Shown: positions 22,961 to 36,904 of the stretch, in pieces | Layout of the letters: every line of letters begins with the position of its first letter | Numbering within the stretch: position 1 is the stretch's first letter | From: Sphagnum compactum | Lineage: Eukaryota > Bryophyta > Sphagnopsida > Sphagnales | DNA length: 64,000 bases | Reading direction: 5' to 3' | Assembly: GCA_965153455.1 (NCBI GenBank) | Contig: OZ234499.1 | Coordinates: 3,331,577-3,395,576 of the forward strand | Position numbers and translations under genes: made by a program | The notes under the pieces: generated by a model | What the model was told of the DNA's origin: nothing | Database searches by the model: none | Seen by the model: the letters and a program-made list of their open reading frames with translations, nothing else

Positions 22961-25900
22961 TATGAAAATCAACAAAAGATTTAAGTGTTGAGTGGATCCA
23001 AGTTTGAAGTTTGGTTCCAAGTTACATTTAGTCATTAATATGTATTTTATAATTACTCATCACATTAACCTGGGAACATAATTGGGAACACCTTTTGGAA
23101 TATAAAATATACAATAATATACCTAAGACATAAGGAAGGATGAATCTAAATAAAATATATCATGGCCACTCGGTTGCCCTTTATAGATGCATCAAATAGG
23201 CATAGAATCATAGATAAGGAATAGGATTATTAGACCTTAAAAATTTTACTATTTTAAAGTGTGGGTTTGGTGGCCAACATTAGCTAGTTGTGTTCATTTG
23301 CCCCAACCTCTCCACCTCCAAAGTTAGACCCCTATTTGTTTTGGGATATATCTTACATTTCCCTACAAGGACACTTCACTTTCAATTACTACTCCACCAC
23401 CTTGGCAACTTTGACACTAATTATATTATTTTCAGGATGTTCAAATTTTCACCCCAAAAATTGAAATAATTTTCTTTTGAGGGAAAATATTAAATTTTCA
23501 AAAAAAAATTGAAATAAAAATTTCAAACTTGATTAAGTATTTGACAAACATGTGTCAAAGCTACCAAAGTATTATGGTGTTGTCAATGTGACTTTTGTGG
23601 CTTAGTCATCCCTCCTTTCAATGTTTCGAACATGATCAAATTCATGTTTATGTCAACTTGTGAATAATCAAATTGAGATTTTTCTAAATAAGAAAATTCT
23701 TTGAATTTAAAAGTAGAATGGAATTAATGTGTTAGCTATAAATGGCAAAAGGATCCATTAGAATTTAGAGGCAATTGAACAAGCACATCAACATTTTTTT
23801 TAAATCAAAGAATAAACCAAAATGTTTGCGCAAACTTGGACAAAGGTTGAAATGTTTTCAAAATGTTGAAATTGAGGTTAATGGAAAAAATATATATACA
23901 CATAATATGATTTCTAAAATGCATGTTTCTATGATCTTTCAAGTTTTTGTCTAAAATCTTTTTGCAAACATATTGAAAATTTTCCATAACAAGTTTGTTG
24001 AAAAGGGTGAATGCATGGTGGAGTGGCACAGCATAGATGCAAGGTTGAGTGGCTCACTTTCATGACGTAGTGACATTTTTTTCCTAGGCACTTTTTGTTT
24101 AAATGTGTGTGATAATTAATATGTCTATATACACAATAATTGGCAATTGATTTAGACTAACAACTTCTTTATGAACACATCAATTTAGTTTTTTCTGAAA
24201 AAAGTTCATCCAGTTCAAAAATAGGGACTGGTCGATTGGATTCAAAATTAAAAAATGCAAAAAATTGCATTGATTTCCATTCTAAATGTGTTATAATGAC
24301 TCAATATAGGTTATAATATGAAATGAGAAATTCAAATCAAGAATCCTTCCCATGAAATTTTTAACCAAATAATAGTTATGGACTTTTCAATGGTCAGAAT
24401 TTGACCATATTTTCATAAGTCCATAAAATGTGCAATTTGAACTATTTTTCAAATTTTTCCCTTCACAAGAAACTATTTCCACAAAATCTACATGGGGCAC
24501 TATTAATATGGACTCCTATCACTCCATGACATATGTTTGACCAATAAAATAGGAGCAAATTGTCAGCTCATCGTTAAGTCAATGTTGTTTTTATACTTTT
24601 ATGGAGTAAAAAACTTGCCAATAGTGAAACACTCAATCTTGCGTCCACCCCACACTTCTGGTGTCACAATGGTCATTTTTGTAAGGTGCAAATGTTTAAA
24701 TGCTTGTAATGAATAACATAATTAAAAATTAGTAGCACATTGACATGCTAATTATAAACACATTTATAAAAATATATTTTAAAAATTAATGCATTCATTA
24801 TTATTAGTGGATTTTTAAAATTTTAAAATATGGACTAACTGGTTGATTGGATTGTTAATAAATTGAAGAATTCATATAAATTTTGCTCCAAATTGTTTAC
24901 AATGATTAAGTATGCTTTAAAAATTGAAATAGTAAAATCAAGTGTGAAATTTCTTTTTAAAAAACCTTAACCAAATGGTAGTTATGAACTTTTGAAAGGT
25001 CAAAATTGAACATTATTTTCAAAAGTCACATTGAAATCAATTTTTTAAAAAAACTTTGTGTTTAATGAACATGTTTTTAAATATTTATTTTGGCTTTCAT
25101 TCATATGTATTTTATGGGTGTTTATTTTGAGATTTCCAAGTGGCATCCACTATGACAAATGACATTAACAACTTTTAATATAGGTTTTGACCATTGTTCT
25201 ATGGGTGTATCATTTACCCAAATATACCCAATAGGTATAGGTAGGGTATATTATTTATTATACCTTATTTTTTCAAAATCAATATACTCTAAAAAATTGC
25301 ATACCCCAAGGGTATGTAAATTTGGAAAAATATACATGCTTCATAATCTTAAATATCTACAAAATACCCATACCCAAAGCCAAGTAGTTTATAATTTGGG
25401 TAAATTTCATTATGTTAAGTCTCACCTAAACCTTACAATCATTGTCGATATTATGTGTGATCATCGTGCAAGGTGTTTAATATTGAAAAAGAATGTGTTT
25501 TTGGGTGACTTTGGGGATGCTGAAACATATTTCTTAAATCAAATTCAAAGGGAGTTTCAAGACTAATTATATTATTATGTTGAGCTTGTTCATATGGAAT
25601 TTTTTTTAAAAACAATTTGCATTTATGTTTAGTAGGGCAAGTGGCATGTTGTTCAATTTGATTTCAATGGCCTCTCATTTTATGTACGTTTGGGAATAAA
25701 AGATTGAAATATTTTTATGCAATTTTATTATTGTAATTTGACATCACATGTGTGCATTGTCACATTATATTTAAGCATATGAAAGTTGCTTAAATAAATT
25801 CGAAAGTGTGAAAAAATCTCCTATTTTTGTTAAATACAACTTTAAAATTACCCTTTTTTATCCTAAATAGGGTTATATGGGAAAAGATTTCTTTGTGTTC

Positions 25901-26690
25901 CGTTGTTGTGATTTTCTTTAATGTTGTAAAAGTAACACTATTGTACTCATCATGGATTTGCATGAATTTTTTGTGGTTGAAATTTTGCAAGTAATGGAAC
26001 CCATTCCACAAAACAATTTGATAATTCAAATTATTTTGTTCACATTGTGTTATTTTAAACATACAAACATACAAAACAAATAATGTCCACCCCCTTGATT
26101 CCAATTTTATTAGAATGGTTTCCACACATAAATGGAATGGGGAATCTAGTTTTAGGTTTGGTCCTTTGAATAATCCAAATGAAATTTGATAATTAATAGT
26201 CAATTAACCTTTTGTTAGCCCCTAGTTCTAGTCTTTTTTTCCAAATTGTTTTTTCAAAACTCTTAGTTCTGTTTTATGGTTTTACACATTAATAGAATGG
26301 AAAACTTGGTTTTGGGTTGGGTTTTAAAAAAAATTTGGTTAGATGAAATCAGATTCAATTTTGATTCAATTTTTCCTAATTGGGATAAGAATTGATGTTT
26401 TTAATTTGGAAAATTGGGTACCTAACAACCTTGGTCCAAATTACCTATATTTTCTAAACCTAAGTACCATACTTCCTTCCCCTACCCACCTACATGGATA
26501 TGAAAAGATATGTGCCATTCAATCCTAATTGAAAAGCATATTCATGCTAATGGTTTAAAGAGAAAAAATGTTAAAATTTGTAAAAAAAATTGTTTATTAC
26601 ACATATCAACTTTCGGTCAAATATACTTTTAACCCTCAAAACTACAATTTTTCAAATTATTTATTTTTAATAAATATTCATTTTATGACA
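22961..26690. other. Gene-poor AT-rich region
   Basis: No exon with recognisable protein content. Two stretches, about 24225-24440 and 24835-25045, resemble each other (shared words such as GGTTGATTGGATT-like, TTAACCAAAT(A/G)(A)TAGTTATG, and GGTCA(A/G)AATT), suggesting an old dispersed or duplicated repeat. Open frames at 25159-25566 (+) and 25790-26203 (-) have AT-driven composition and no motif. Confidence 0.5.
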
Positions 26691-26729
26691 GGAAGAACAT
26701 GGATAAAATTTATAAAGGATATTTAATGT

Positions 26730-26985
26730 CACGAGTGTAGGTAACCCGTGGCTACGCCACTCCAGCCACCCCCAAGAAAAGGAGGGAGCACCCAAAAAAA
26801 ACGAAAAAAGAAAAAAGAAAAAAAAACACCTCCCTTCACTCCCCTGCCCAACAAAGGCCGTGGTTTTGTTACCCAGGGACATGAGACCGTGGCCCGGTCC
26901 TTCCCCGCCCGTGGCCCCCCCCCCCCGTGCTGACCCCCCCACCCCTGCTGGCCCCCCCTGCTGGCCCCCCTCCCCCCACATGGAC
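26730..26985. repeat. GC-rich insertion with poly-A and poly-C/poly-G tracts
   Basis: A sharply bounded GC-rich patch in AT-rich DNA. Going along the plus strand there is GGCTACGCCACTCCAGCCAC, an A-rich tract (about 26790-26827), then C-runs of up to about 13 bases (26916-26980) separated by TGCTGG. On the minus strand this is a G-run array able to form G-quadruplexes. The words around GTAGCCACGGGTTACC read like the end of a degenerate transposable element, but I cannot name the family. Confidence 0.55.
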
Positions 26986-29900
26986 CAGTGATTATGATGG
27001 GCCAATCAGAAACACTGAGCAGCAGCAGCAGTTAGAAGGTTTGGACGAATAACTACCACCTTCACCACCATCATCCAAAAAATTCATTCATCAAAGACAG
27101 ACAGACGCACAGACACCATGTTTGTAATTATATATAAGATTATATTTTTTATTGATTAACGTGTTTTGAAAAAAGGAATAAACATGGTTTAATATTTCCC
27201 ATAGTTTGTGTAGTTGATAGTTTTATATGTTAAACTTCTTTGAAATAATGTAATGTTTTAAATTTAACATACGACATTGGGATGTGTACTTTGTGTTGGA
27301 AGCCCATATTCATCTGTTGTATATAAAAAAAAAATCAAATATGTCAAATTTGTATACACATTCAGTTTCATCTATCTAAAACTCATTAATGATTACAAAT
27401 TGAGGATAACATTGCCAAAAGTTCAATGCATGAGCCTCCCCAAATAGATTTTAACTTAATTGGGGACAATTTTGTACATGACTAAAAGTGTAACCACTAA
27501 ACATACATGTGTCTTGACAATTACCTCCTTGAAAAAAGGGGGCAAATTTTAGTGACTTGCTTTTATTTAAATGAAATTTTTGCCGAAAAATTGCGTTAGT
27601 GTTGCCTTTTGACAAATTTTCACCCAAAAGAATGATTAGTTTCCTCCCATGCACTTTCAAACTTGCCAAAGCAAGTTGTGACCTATGACCTACATTTTTA
27701 TGGTGAAAACATAGCTTTTGTATGATGATTTGTTTTCTAAAATCTTTAGTTCATATTTATTGCCCAAGCACTTACTTTTACCATTTCCTAACATCCTTGT
27801 TTTGTGCCTTATCAATATGAACCTCCTTGATTGAACATATGCCTTTAAAATGGCATTTTCATAGGAAATTTGAGATAATATTTATGTATGAAAAAAAACA
27901 TAAGATACACTAACATGTTTGAAGGTTTGATAGATCATAAATGACTTTTCTATGTGCCACTAGGGCTAACATGTTTACATGCCTTCCAAATATATCACAA
28001 TCCACCATCTACAAGACATTTTAAAATCAATGAGATCATTAAACTTATATCAAGGGATTTTTGGTGGCCACAAATGTGTAAGTGTGTGAAAGAATTCATG
28101 CACACTTGCGATACATGTGCATGAACAAAAGCACCACACCATCAACCATATTTTTTTATTGCAATCATGGTCTTCATTCTTGAAAATAAATACCATAGTA
28201 CCTAGGTGGCTTCATCATAAATTAAATTATTTTCAACTTTGCCAAAATTTTCAAAAACAATTCAGCCCTTTCTATTGAAAATTTCAAAAACACATTCAAG
28301 TTGCCAGTCGATTTTGAACTAGGGACCCGCCTAACCAGATTAGTTATTTTACATCCATTTGACCACTAACACAATGAAATATCTTTAAAGTACTAATGAA
28401 TTTTATTAGATATATTAAACATATGCCAAAAAATTTAGAATAAAAAAGGTAGCCATTGAACCAAAAATTTTGGACTAAATTGATTATTCAACAAAGAACT
28501 ACCAAAGTCACCTAGGTACTATCATACTCATATCTTTTTATAAATAACATCATGAACCTTCCATGATGCAAGTCTTATGATCTTATCCTTATTGTGATTG
28601 ATTGATTAACAAAGATGGCATATTTTATATTGCCCACCAAGATGGCATGACAAGTGAAAGTAATAATAGTATGAAACTTTTCGTTGACAATATGTATGTA
28701 TATATATATATATATATATCATGGCTTGCTTTCAAACATCATTTTCAATCATGGATTTCAATTCATCAATTCTAATTTTTGGTTTTAAGATTGTCCAAAC
28801 TTTAAAAGCTTTAAAGGTGTAAAAAATATCTTTTCAACCAATCATTCCCAAACATATGGACAAATCAAGAAAGTGAACTATGTATTAAAATAGTACCTTT
28901 GGTGTACAATTAATCACCATCAAGATGATTGGGTCAATCTTATGTATTTGCCCAAGTTTGCATGTATAATGATATGTATCTTTCATCACTTGATCACATT
29001 CCTATTTTTTCAAATTACAAACATCACAAGTTTGATACCTTTGGACTGGGTGGGACTAATGATTTGATTGCAAAAAAAATATTAAAAGGCCAATTAACAT
29101 TAAATGTGAATTGTAAAAATTAATCATTAAAATAAATTATATATACATAATTTCAATATATTAAGGCTTAATTTATTTATCATTGAAATAAATTATATTC
29201 ATAAGTTCATTATATCAAGGCTTGATTTTTGGATTTAGAAAATAATTACATTTGCCCAATTGCATGTATATGATCCATTTGAAGCACAATAATTTTGTAA
29301 AATAACAATCTAGAAGTTCAAAGTAATAAGGTGTTCAACATTGAACAAGTCCTTTATGAACATAACAACTTTCATTGGTTGATGTAATATGTTCATAAGA
29401 CATTGAACTCAAAAGGAGACCATGACAACAATGATTTGGATATATCCATGTTAAATTACATTTTCTACCTAGTCCATATACATGAGTTACAATGCCCCTC
29501 AAATTGATGAAGTTGCTTTTATTCTACCTAGAGCTTATGGTCTACCCATATGCAATTGGGACATTGTTTTAAGATTGCAAAAAGGAGGCTTACAATACAT
29601 TCAAGTTAAAATGAACAAAGGAATGTGTAATCAATGCTTAAATTTACATGATTAAAATCATGTTTTAATTTTGAGTCTCATGAATGTTTCTTAAATTTAT
29701 ACAAAAATGTTTTTTTATCTATCAATATAACATTTCAATAAAACTGAAAATATTGTAATTTGAGTATAGATTAGCCAAAAACACTTTAAAAACATTATAA
29801 CCAATGTTTTAAAATGTTATTTTAAAATAGTCTAAACATTATATAAACATCTTTTGATCAATCCTAACTAGGCCATGTTAGCTTGTCATGATTGTCTCAA

Positions 29901-30983
29901 GTTTGTTTCAAGACTCTCAAGGTGGGTCATTGGTTCCTTGAATCTTGAATGCACCCCTTACAAAAAATCAACATGAATGTCATCCTATGTATCTATCACT
30001 CCATTATGTTTTGTTATTCCTCTTGGTGAACTTGGGTGGCATCAACCCAACATGCATCATGTTATAAAATAAGTCAATGTCACCCATATATATTACATAA
30101 ATGGAATTTTTTTCATATAGGTTATCTTGTTATTGGTGCTTAGATCACAAGATATTAATCTAGGTTGTGATGGATAATGAAGAATCAATAAGCATTGCAC
30201 ATAGACATTTACCAAGGTCTTGCATATGTTATTAAAGATGTTGTGAAAGAAAAATTGCATCTCCAAAATTGTGCACAAGGACAATTTTGTCTTCATCACA
30301 CATTGGAAATGCAAACAACATGTTCAAGATTTTTCAAGACTTCATTGCTATTACCAAGTTCTACCATCATCCATACATGTTTTTAAACTATAACTACAAA
30401 TCCTAAGTCACTCAAAAATAAAAACAAAGTTGTTGTTTGGACAAAAATTAAATCCAAATCCATAAAGGAGAACATTGAATTTTCAAGGTTTAAAAGGCTT
30501 TGATGTAGGTAGAAACCAATGTTGGGTGGGTCTAGGAAAAAAAAACCAACCAAGGTTTCAAGTTGGTTGTCACCTTGAACATTAAATTGAATATCACCAA
30601 GGTTTGAAACTTGCCCCATGGATTCTCATTAAATATGTCATTTGAAAATCAACTTAAATTTTTTTTGATACCCTATCAAGGTATTAATGAGTAACAAGGT
30701 TAGGTATTACATATTACTTAAGGTAGTAGGTAGGGTTTAAAAAAATAGGTTTAGGGTTTGTTGTTTGCATGGAAGCTTTTCTCCACGACTTTTTCCTTCA
30801 CTCCTTGAATATAAATAAGTTCATTCCTCTTCTTTTGTCATTCTTTTTTTACACACTGTGCTTTTTTAGGCTTTGTTGTTGCTTAGGTTTTTTTTTTTTG
30901 TTCTTTCATTGTTGTTGTTGTTGACTTTTGGTGCTATTATTGCTTATTATTGTTGTTCATTTTTGTTATTGTTTTTGGTCATT
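26986..30983. other. Gene-poor AT-rich region with a possible SINE-like fragment
   Basis: No gene is recognised. There is a TA microsatellite (28691-28719), a ~60-bp tandem duplication (about 29123-29230, AAATAAATTATAT... / ATTAAGGCTTAATT versus ATCAAGGCTTGATT), a telomere-like cluster (30729-30759) and a possible tRNA-derived fragment on the minus strand (28180-28372, see findings). Confidence 0.5.
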
Positions 30984-31134
30984 CTCTAGTAGAAAAAACC
31001 CATATTACGACTTGTCCAAGGCGACTAAATGTGTCATTTTGCGACTATTTTGGTCTATGTTGGTGACCTTTTAGTTGTAAACAACACTTTTAGTCGCCTT
31101 AGAGAAGTTGCAATATGGGTTTTTTCTACTAGTG
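30984..31134. mobile_element. CACTA-type MITE (151 bp) with ATT target-site duplication
   Basis: Near-perfect terminal inverted repeats of about 48 bp. The left end begins CTCTAGTAGAAAAAACCCAT (30984) and the right end, read on the minus strand, begins CACTAGTAGAAAAAACCCAT (ending 31134). Both arms continue to GCGACTAAA(A/T)GTG. The flanks carry the trinucleotide ATT on both sides (30981-30983 and 31135-31137), the 3-bp duplication expected for CACTA (CMC/En-Spm) transposition. No coding capacity, so a transposase elsewhere in the genome would be needed. Near identity of the arms suggests fairly recent insertion. Confidence 0.87.
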
Positions 31135-31137
31135 ATT

Positions 31138-34100
31138 TTTGGTACTACTATGACTTGCTTTTGGTGTTAATGTCGCTCACTTTTGTTGTTAGACAATACT
31201 ATGATATGTGACACACAAGTAGGTACCCTTTTGACTTGTTTTTGGTATTGTTGCTATTCACTTTTGTAAGGATGTTTGCTTTTGCTCCTAGACATTGATG
31301 CAACACACAACAAATAATCAAGAACGTTTTAGACCTAATGTTGTTCACTTGGTGTTGCTATTGTTTTCTTTTGTTGTTGATGTTTCACACTTTCACTACT
31401 ATAGACAATGTCATGACATGCAATACATAATCAGATACATGTTTACCATGTTCAATTAGTGTTATTGTTGCCCACTTTTGTTGTTTTTTATTTTTGGTTT
31501 TGCTCCTTTTCAGTTTGGTACTTCCCCCCTTGTTTCATGTCGGTATGGGAGGAATTAGTTTTCAAGTTTGAAAGCTTTTTCAAGCTCCAGGTAGGTCTTT
31601 ATTTTTTTTATTTTTTGTTTTTTTACGTATATGTTTTGGATGTTAATATTTTGTTTATTGTGTGAAAGGTCTATTTTTAATACATTGTGCTATTTTTTTT
31701 ATACGTCATATTTTGCACATTGCATTTATCTTGCATGATGAAAAGAGAAAGAAAAGTGGGTTATTTTTCCATTGTAAATGCTTGCAAATTTTTTGATTTT
31801 ATTTTCATGGCATAGATCAATTAACTTAAACAAAAAAATTAAAACATAATATTTTGGTTAAACACATACTTGTCTTTGATTTCTCCACCATGTTGTGCAA
31901 TTTTCTTATGAAAAAGATGTAGTCAAATGAAGATGAAAATGTAATGATGAAATGAAAATAAAATTTACTTCAATGGCACATGTATGGTAAGAAATTATGA
32001 AAAAATCATAAAATAATCCAAATTTCAAAATATTAAAAATAAAATAGAAGGAAATGCACAAGAGGGAATGTACATGCATTTACAAAAATTGCATTGTTCA
32101 AAGGAAAATGTGGAGTGAACATAATAAAAATGCATTATATTGGGCTTTGTGTTAGTGATGGGAAAAATGTTGAAGGGGGAAGTCCTCAACTCATGAGATG
32201 CATCCTTTGTTACAAGAGTCTTGTGAATGCACCTAACCTAATCATTAAATAAAGAAAATATTTAATAACATATTATAAGACCTATGGAATAATTGTGTTG
32301 AAAAAAAATATCAATCCAAATTATTCCATTATTGTAACTTTTTTTGAAAAGGAAGTCAATAGTCCAATGAAAGGAAGTGTGGAAAACAAAACTAGTGAAA
32401 AAGAAGCCTAAAGGTGTTTGGGAATGTAATATCTAAATTTTTTGGTTTTCAAAATTGTTTTTGAAAAAATTGATTTGTAACAAAATGATGATTTTGCAAG
32501 ACCTCGGTTTCCATTACAAAGAATCAATTACCTTTACAATTTGTGAAGAGTGTTTGGTTCAAACATTTAGCTTTACATTTGTATTTTTGAGTCATGTTCC
32601 TTTCCAAAACATAAAATATATGCCTACCTTGGTGGAGAAAACAAAACAAGAGTATGTTTTGTCAAAATTAGTATTATATTAATACATATTTGTAACAATA
32701 AGTTTTGATTAATGGATGGCTAATGGCTAATAGTGATATATTTACTATTGACATTAAGTTTTTGGGTTTCAATTGGTAGCTTAAATAAATAACTATTAGT
32801 TTGTTTCAGGCAACATAAACTATTGGTCAAACCTTGGTCAACAATATGATGATATTTTTTGATCAATAAGACTTGAAAAGAAAAATCATTATTTATGTCA
32901 AAAATGAAAGGTCAAATTTGAACACCATGAAAATTGCTTTGAAATTTATTGTAAAATGTGAAATTTTAGATTTGGATGAAAGATTTCTAAGTATTTGTTT
33001 TGGCCATGTTTTTTCTAAAACATGTCAATATACAATTAATAAGAAAGTTTGTAAAAATCTTAAATTTGTTTCAATCAAGTCTACATAATTAGATTTGTAC
33101 AAATGTATAATTTGGTTAAATTTTTTTTAGAAAGGCATATGAGAATGAAACAAGGTTTGTTTAGGGTTGAAATTTTGCTTGAGAATATTGAATATTTGAA
33201 TAAAGATAAGGTAGATTTTTAATCTTTTATTATTTGAATTTTTTTATACTTAAGTTTTTTAAAATTGCATTAGTTGAAAATTTTAACATTGCATGTATAA
33301 TTTGTAACTTTGCAAGCAAAATCATAATGTTCTAATAGGCTTTGCAATTCAAGGATGCTGTTATCCTTTGCTATAATAGATAGAATATTGTTATAATCAA
33401 TGGGAGAATGCCACCTTTTTTTATTTGGCACATTTTAAAAATAATTGTGGGATTTGTTTCCTTGTTATGAGTGTTTGTGTTGTGAACCAATTTAATGGTC
33501 ACTAGTTTTTTTTTAATGCATTGTAATCTACCATAACTACGTGTTCAAAATTCAAAGAAAACATTATAAACCCATTAGCCTCAACGAACTTGATTGATGA
33601 TAATTTTAAGGTTGTTCTTTTGCTTGCTTCCAACATCAAAATGGAAGCTTGTGGTGTTTTGGAAACTTTCATTTTTGTTTAAATAATATACCGAAAAAGT
33701 TGATAACATGTTTTTGATGCTAAACCTGAGGTTTAAAAGTTTTCAACTAATATATATTTTTATTAATTGTGAGGAAGGTGTGATTATTGTTGATGGATAT
33801 GATAGGAAATTGATAAATCTTACATTTTCAAAAAAATGTTATCATCATTTACATTTAGTGATAAAATTTGAAATTGGATGTGAAATACAAGTAGTTGATG
33901 AATATTATTATTTAAATAAAATGAGACTAAGAAGAGTTTTTCTTTAGCCAAGCATATTTATCAACCTAAGGAAATAATATCATTTACAATTAAACAATCT
34001 AGAGAAGTTGATTTTTATGAACATAAAATTGACCAAGCGATCATGGCATGGGGTTGATTATAAATCAGCCATACAATTTGACGGAGTTACAATTTGGTGG

Positions 34101-35590
34101 AGTTAATTAAGAAGGATCTAAACTTAGAAGGATGTTAAAAAGAATTTGAAAACTCATTTGAATAGGATGAAAGTATGAACATATAATATATTGGAAGATT
34201 TTAAAAAAAAAAAACATTTATTTCACTCTTTGTTAATTTTTACCATTTTTGGGGGGTAATTGTTGTATTTTAAAAATAAAATATTTTAAAAATATATATT
34301 AAAAAAAAATTTGAACTTTTGATAACCAGTTTGTGAAAACTACTTTTGAAAATTGGCTAGTATGAAAATTGGAAGGATTCTACACACATGCAGATTATGT
34401 CTTTTGGTAATGGCCACTAGGAGGACTGAGGGGGAGCTGCAGGTGGGCATGATTGGGTTGGGAAGATTCGCCATTATCTGAAAGAATCAGCACTTATGGA
34501 CACATTCTGCCACTTCAGTAGGAACATTTTAACCTACCCTCATGATGTTCTCAGCATTGCATTTTGAAAGAGGGACTTAACCCTAAAAAAGATTAGGGTG
34601 AAAGCTGGAATCTCTCCTGGGTGACAAATTCCATATTCTAGAACATTACACCTTCAGCTATTTTTTGTAAATAAAAATCCATAAAGAGTCTTTTTACCCT
34701 AATAAAAGAAATGCTATTATCCTTTATCCTCATTTTTCAAAAAAAAAGAAAAAAAAGGAAAGATAAAAATAAAATATAAATTTGCTTTTGTAGGTACAGA
34801 GTCTTTTTTTTTAGGTGCAAATTTCATGTGAAATAAAAATGTAAAAAAGGGAATATTTTATCATAATATTTGTGTTTTTTTGTGTGAAAACAATTGCCAA
34901 AATTTTGGCCATATTTGGACTCTAATTTTAATTTCGTAGTATTTAAGAAACTTGATTAAGGGACTTTATTTTTTACCCAATTTTGTGATTTCAAAAATTT
35001 AAATTGGCAATTGTTTTCCCCCAAAAAATAAAATTAGTCTAATTTACACTAAAAAAAGAAGTCCAAAAATTTCCCAGTTTTTTCTAATTCTAAAATGATA
35101 AAAATTTGTCTGACAAAAGCACTGATGTGATGCAAAAATTGCTTTGTAGTTTTTTTTTTTTCTTTCTTTTGTAAATTGATCACGCTATTAAAATAACTTC
35201 ATTTCTTTTCAATTTAAAAAAAATAAAATAAAAAATTACTTTCTTTTTTCCTCTTTTTCAAAAAACAAATATTAAAAAACACACATTGTGATTACAACAA
35301 AAGCAAAACATTTCTCCTTTTTAAAAAAAAACGCATATAAACAATTTCATTCATTCTTACTTTTTTATCAAAAAAAATAGAGAAAATATTTCTTTTCTCC
35401 TTTTTCCCCAAAATCGCTTATAAATAATTTCTTTGTTTGTTTTTTTTTCCCCCCACCCTTTTTCCAAAAAAACACATATAAACAATTTCTTTTTTCTCAT
35501 TTAGAAAACACATATAAATATTCCTTCTTTCTTTCATTCTTTTCAAAAAAAAAAACACATACCTACCTATTTTGATTGCACAAAAAAAGA
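31138..35590. other. Gene-poor AT-rich region
   Basis: No gene is recognised. The open frames are short, and their Phe/Leu/Lys/Asn-heavy composition follows from AT bias. Between about 34660 and 35660 the DNA is dominated by alternating A- and T-runs with repeated words such as AAAACACATATAAA. That region reads as decayed low-complexity sequence. Confidence 0.5.
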
Positions 35591-35819
35591 AAAAAAATTG
35601 TTAGCGAAGGGAAAAAAGAAAAAAAAGAAAAAAAAAAAAAGAGCTGCAAGAAAAAAATAATAATTCTGAACACTTGTGTTAATTTTTTAATTTTCCAATG
35701 GGATTTTATCATTTCTTGGGTATCTAATTTTCTTTCTTTCTTGCATACTTAGTTACTTACTTTCTTCTTTGTTCCTTTGTTTGTTTATTTTGTTTGTTTT
35801 TGTTGCACATGTGTTTTGG

Positions 35820-35987
35820 GTGAAGTTTTGCTCTTTTGTTGTTGTTGTTGTTGTTGTTGTTTCCTACCTTTTGTTGCTGCTTACCCATTTGCTTTGCCTT
35901 GCTTTGTGCTTTGTGCTTTGCTTTGCTTTTCTCTCCATCTCCAAAATCAATTCCTCTCCATAACCTTGGTACCCATTCTCATCATTC

Positions 35988-36041
<54 letters not shown>

Positions 36042-36859
36042 GTTTCTTTTTTTCTTCTTCTTCAGAAATTTGTTTTTTATGTGAGTTTTTGTGGAAAGAT
36101 TCTTGCAAAGTTTTGTTTTGCAAATTTTGATAGGAACCCAAAACCAAAAGGAAAAACAAAACAAAACAAAGAAGTTCAAGAGAAAGAGTATGTTTGCTGC
36201 TTCTTGTTGACGCTTTTTTTTTTTTGGGTGGAGATTTTTTCAGCAAGGAAAAATGGGTACTACTCCATTTCTCTTGTTCCACAAAATTTCTTGATCAAAA
36301 TTGCCATCCCTAATAGACTCATGATTATTGTCTCTTGTCGATTTTGGTAGAAGAAGAGATCAGCGAAACTGGCGACAGAAGTGGTCTCTGTCTCTGTAGC
36401 AGTAATAGCAGTATTCACAGATCACAACTAGTGTGGAGAAATTCTGTTGTTGGTTGTCACAAGGATCAGAGATCCACACATGTTTGTATGTATGTGTATA
36501 TGTATGTATAGTATGTGTTACAGATGAAGAAGTGCAGCCACAAACATCTGGGTCTGTGCTGAGTGACATGAAGCTTGAAGCTGGGTGGAGAACATGGTAA
36601 GGTAAGAAGAAGAGAAGGAGCAAGATACCATTCTCACTTTCATTGGTCATTGGGTCACTCTCTTTCATGGGGATTGGAAAAATTAGGGTTTGAAGTAGTA
36701 ATGTGTGTTTGTTAGGGTTGACAGAAATGAAGCAGCAGGATTTTCACTTAGAGAAACCAACCTTTTGAGCTGAAGAAGCTGAAGAAGTTTGTGGTATCTT
36801 GCATAGAGAAGAGTGGTTGTGGAGAGTAAACAAACAAGGTGTTGAAGGGACTAGACAGC

Positions 36860-36904
<45 letters not shown>

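Noticed and set aside
25159-26203. Two ~135-codon open frames on opposite strands
   Set aside because: AT-driven composition and no motif; neither has neighbours that could be exons.
36360-36668. 102-codon minus-strand open frame upstream of SPRTN
   Set aside because: Low-complexity, antisense to the probable SPRTN promoter/5' UTR, no domain.
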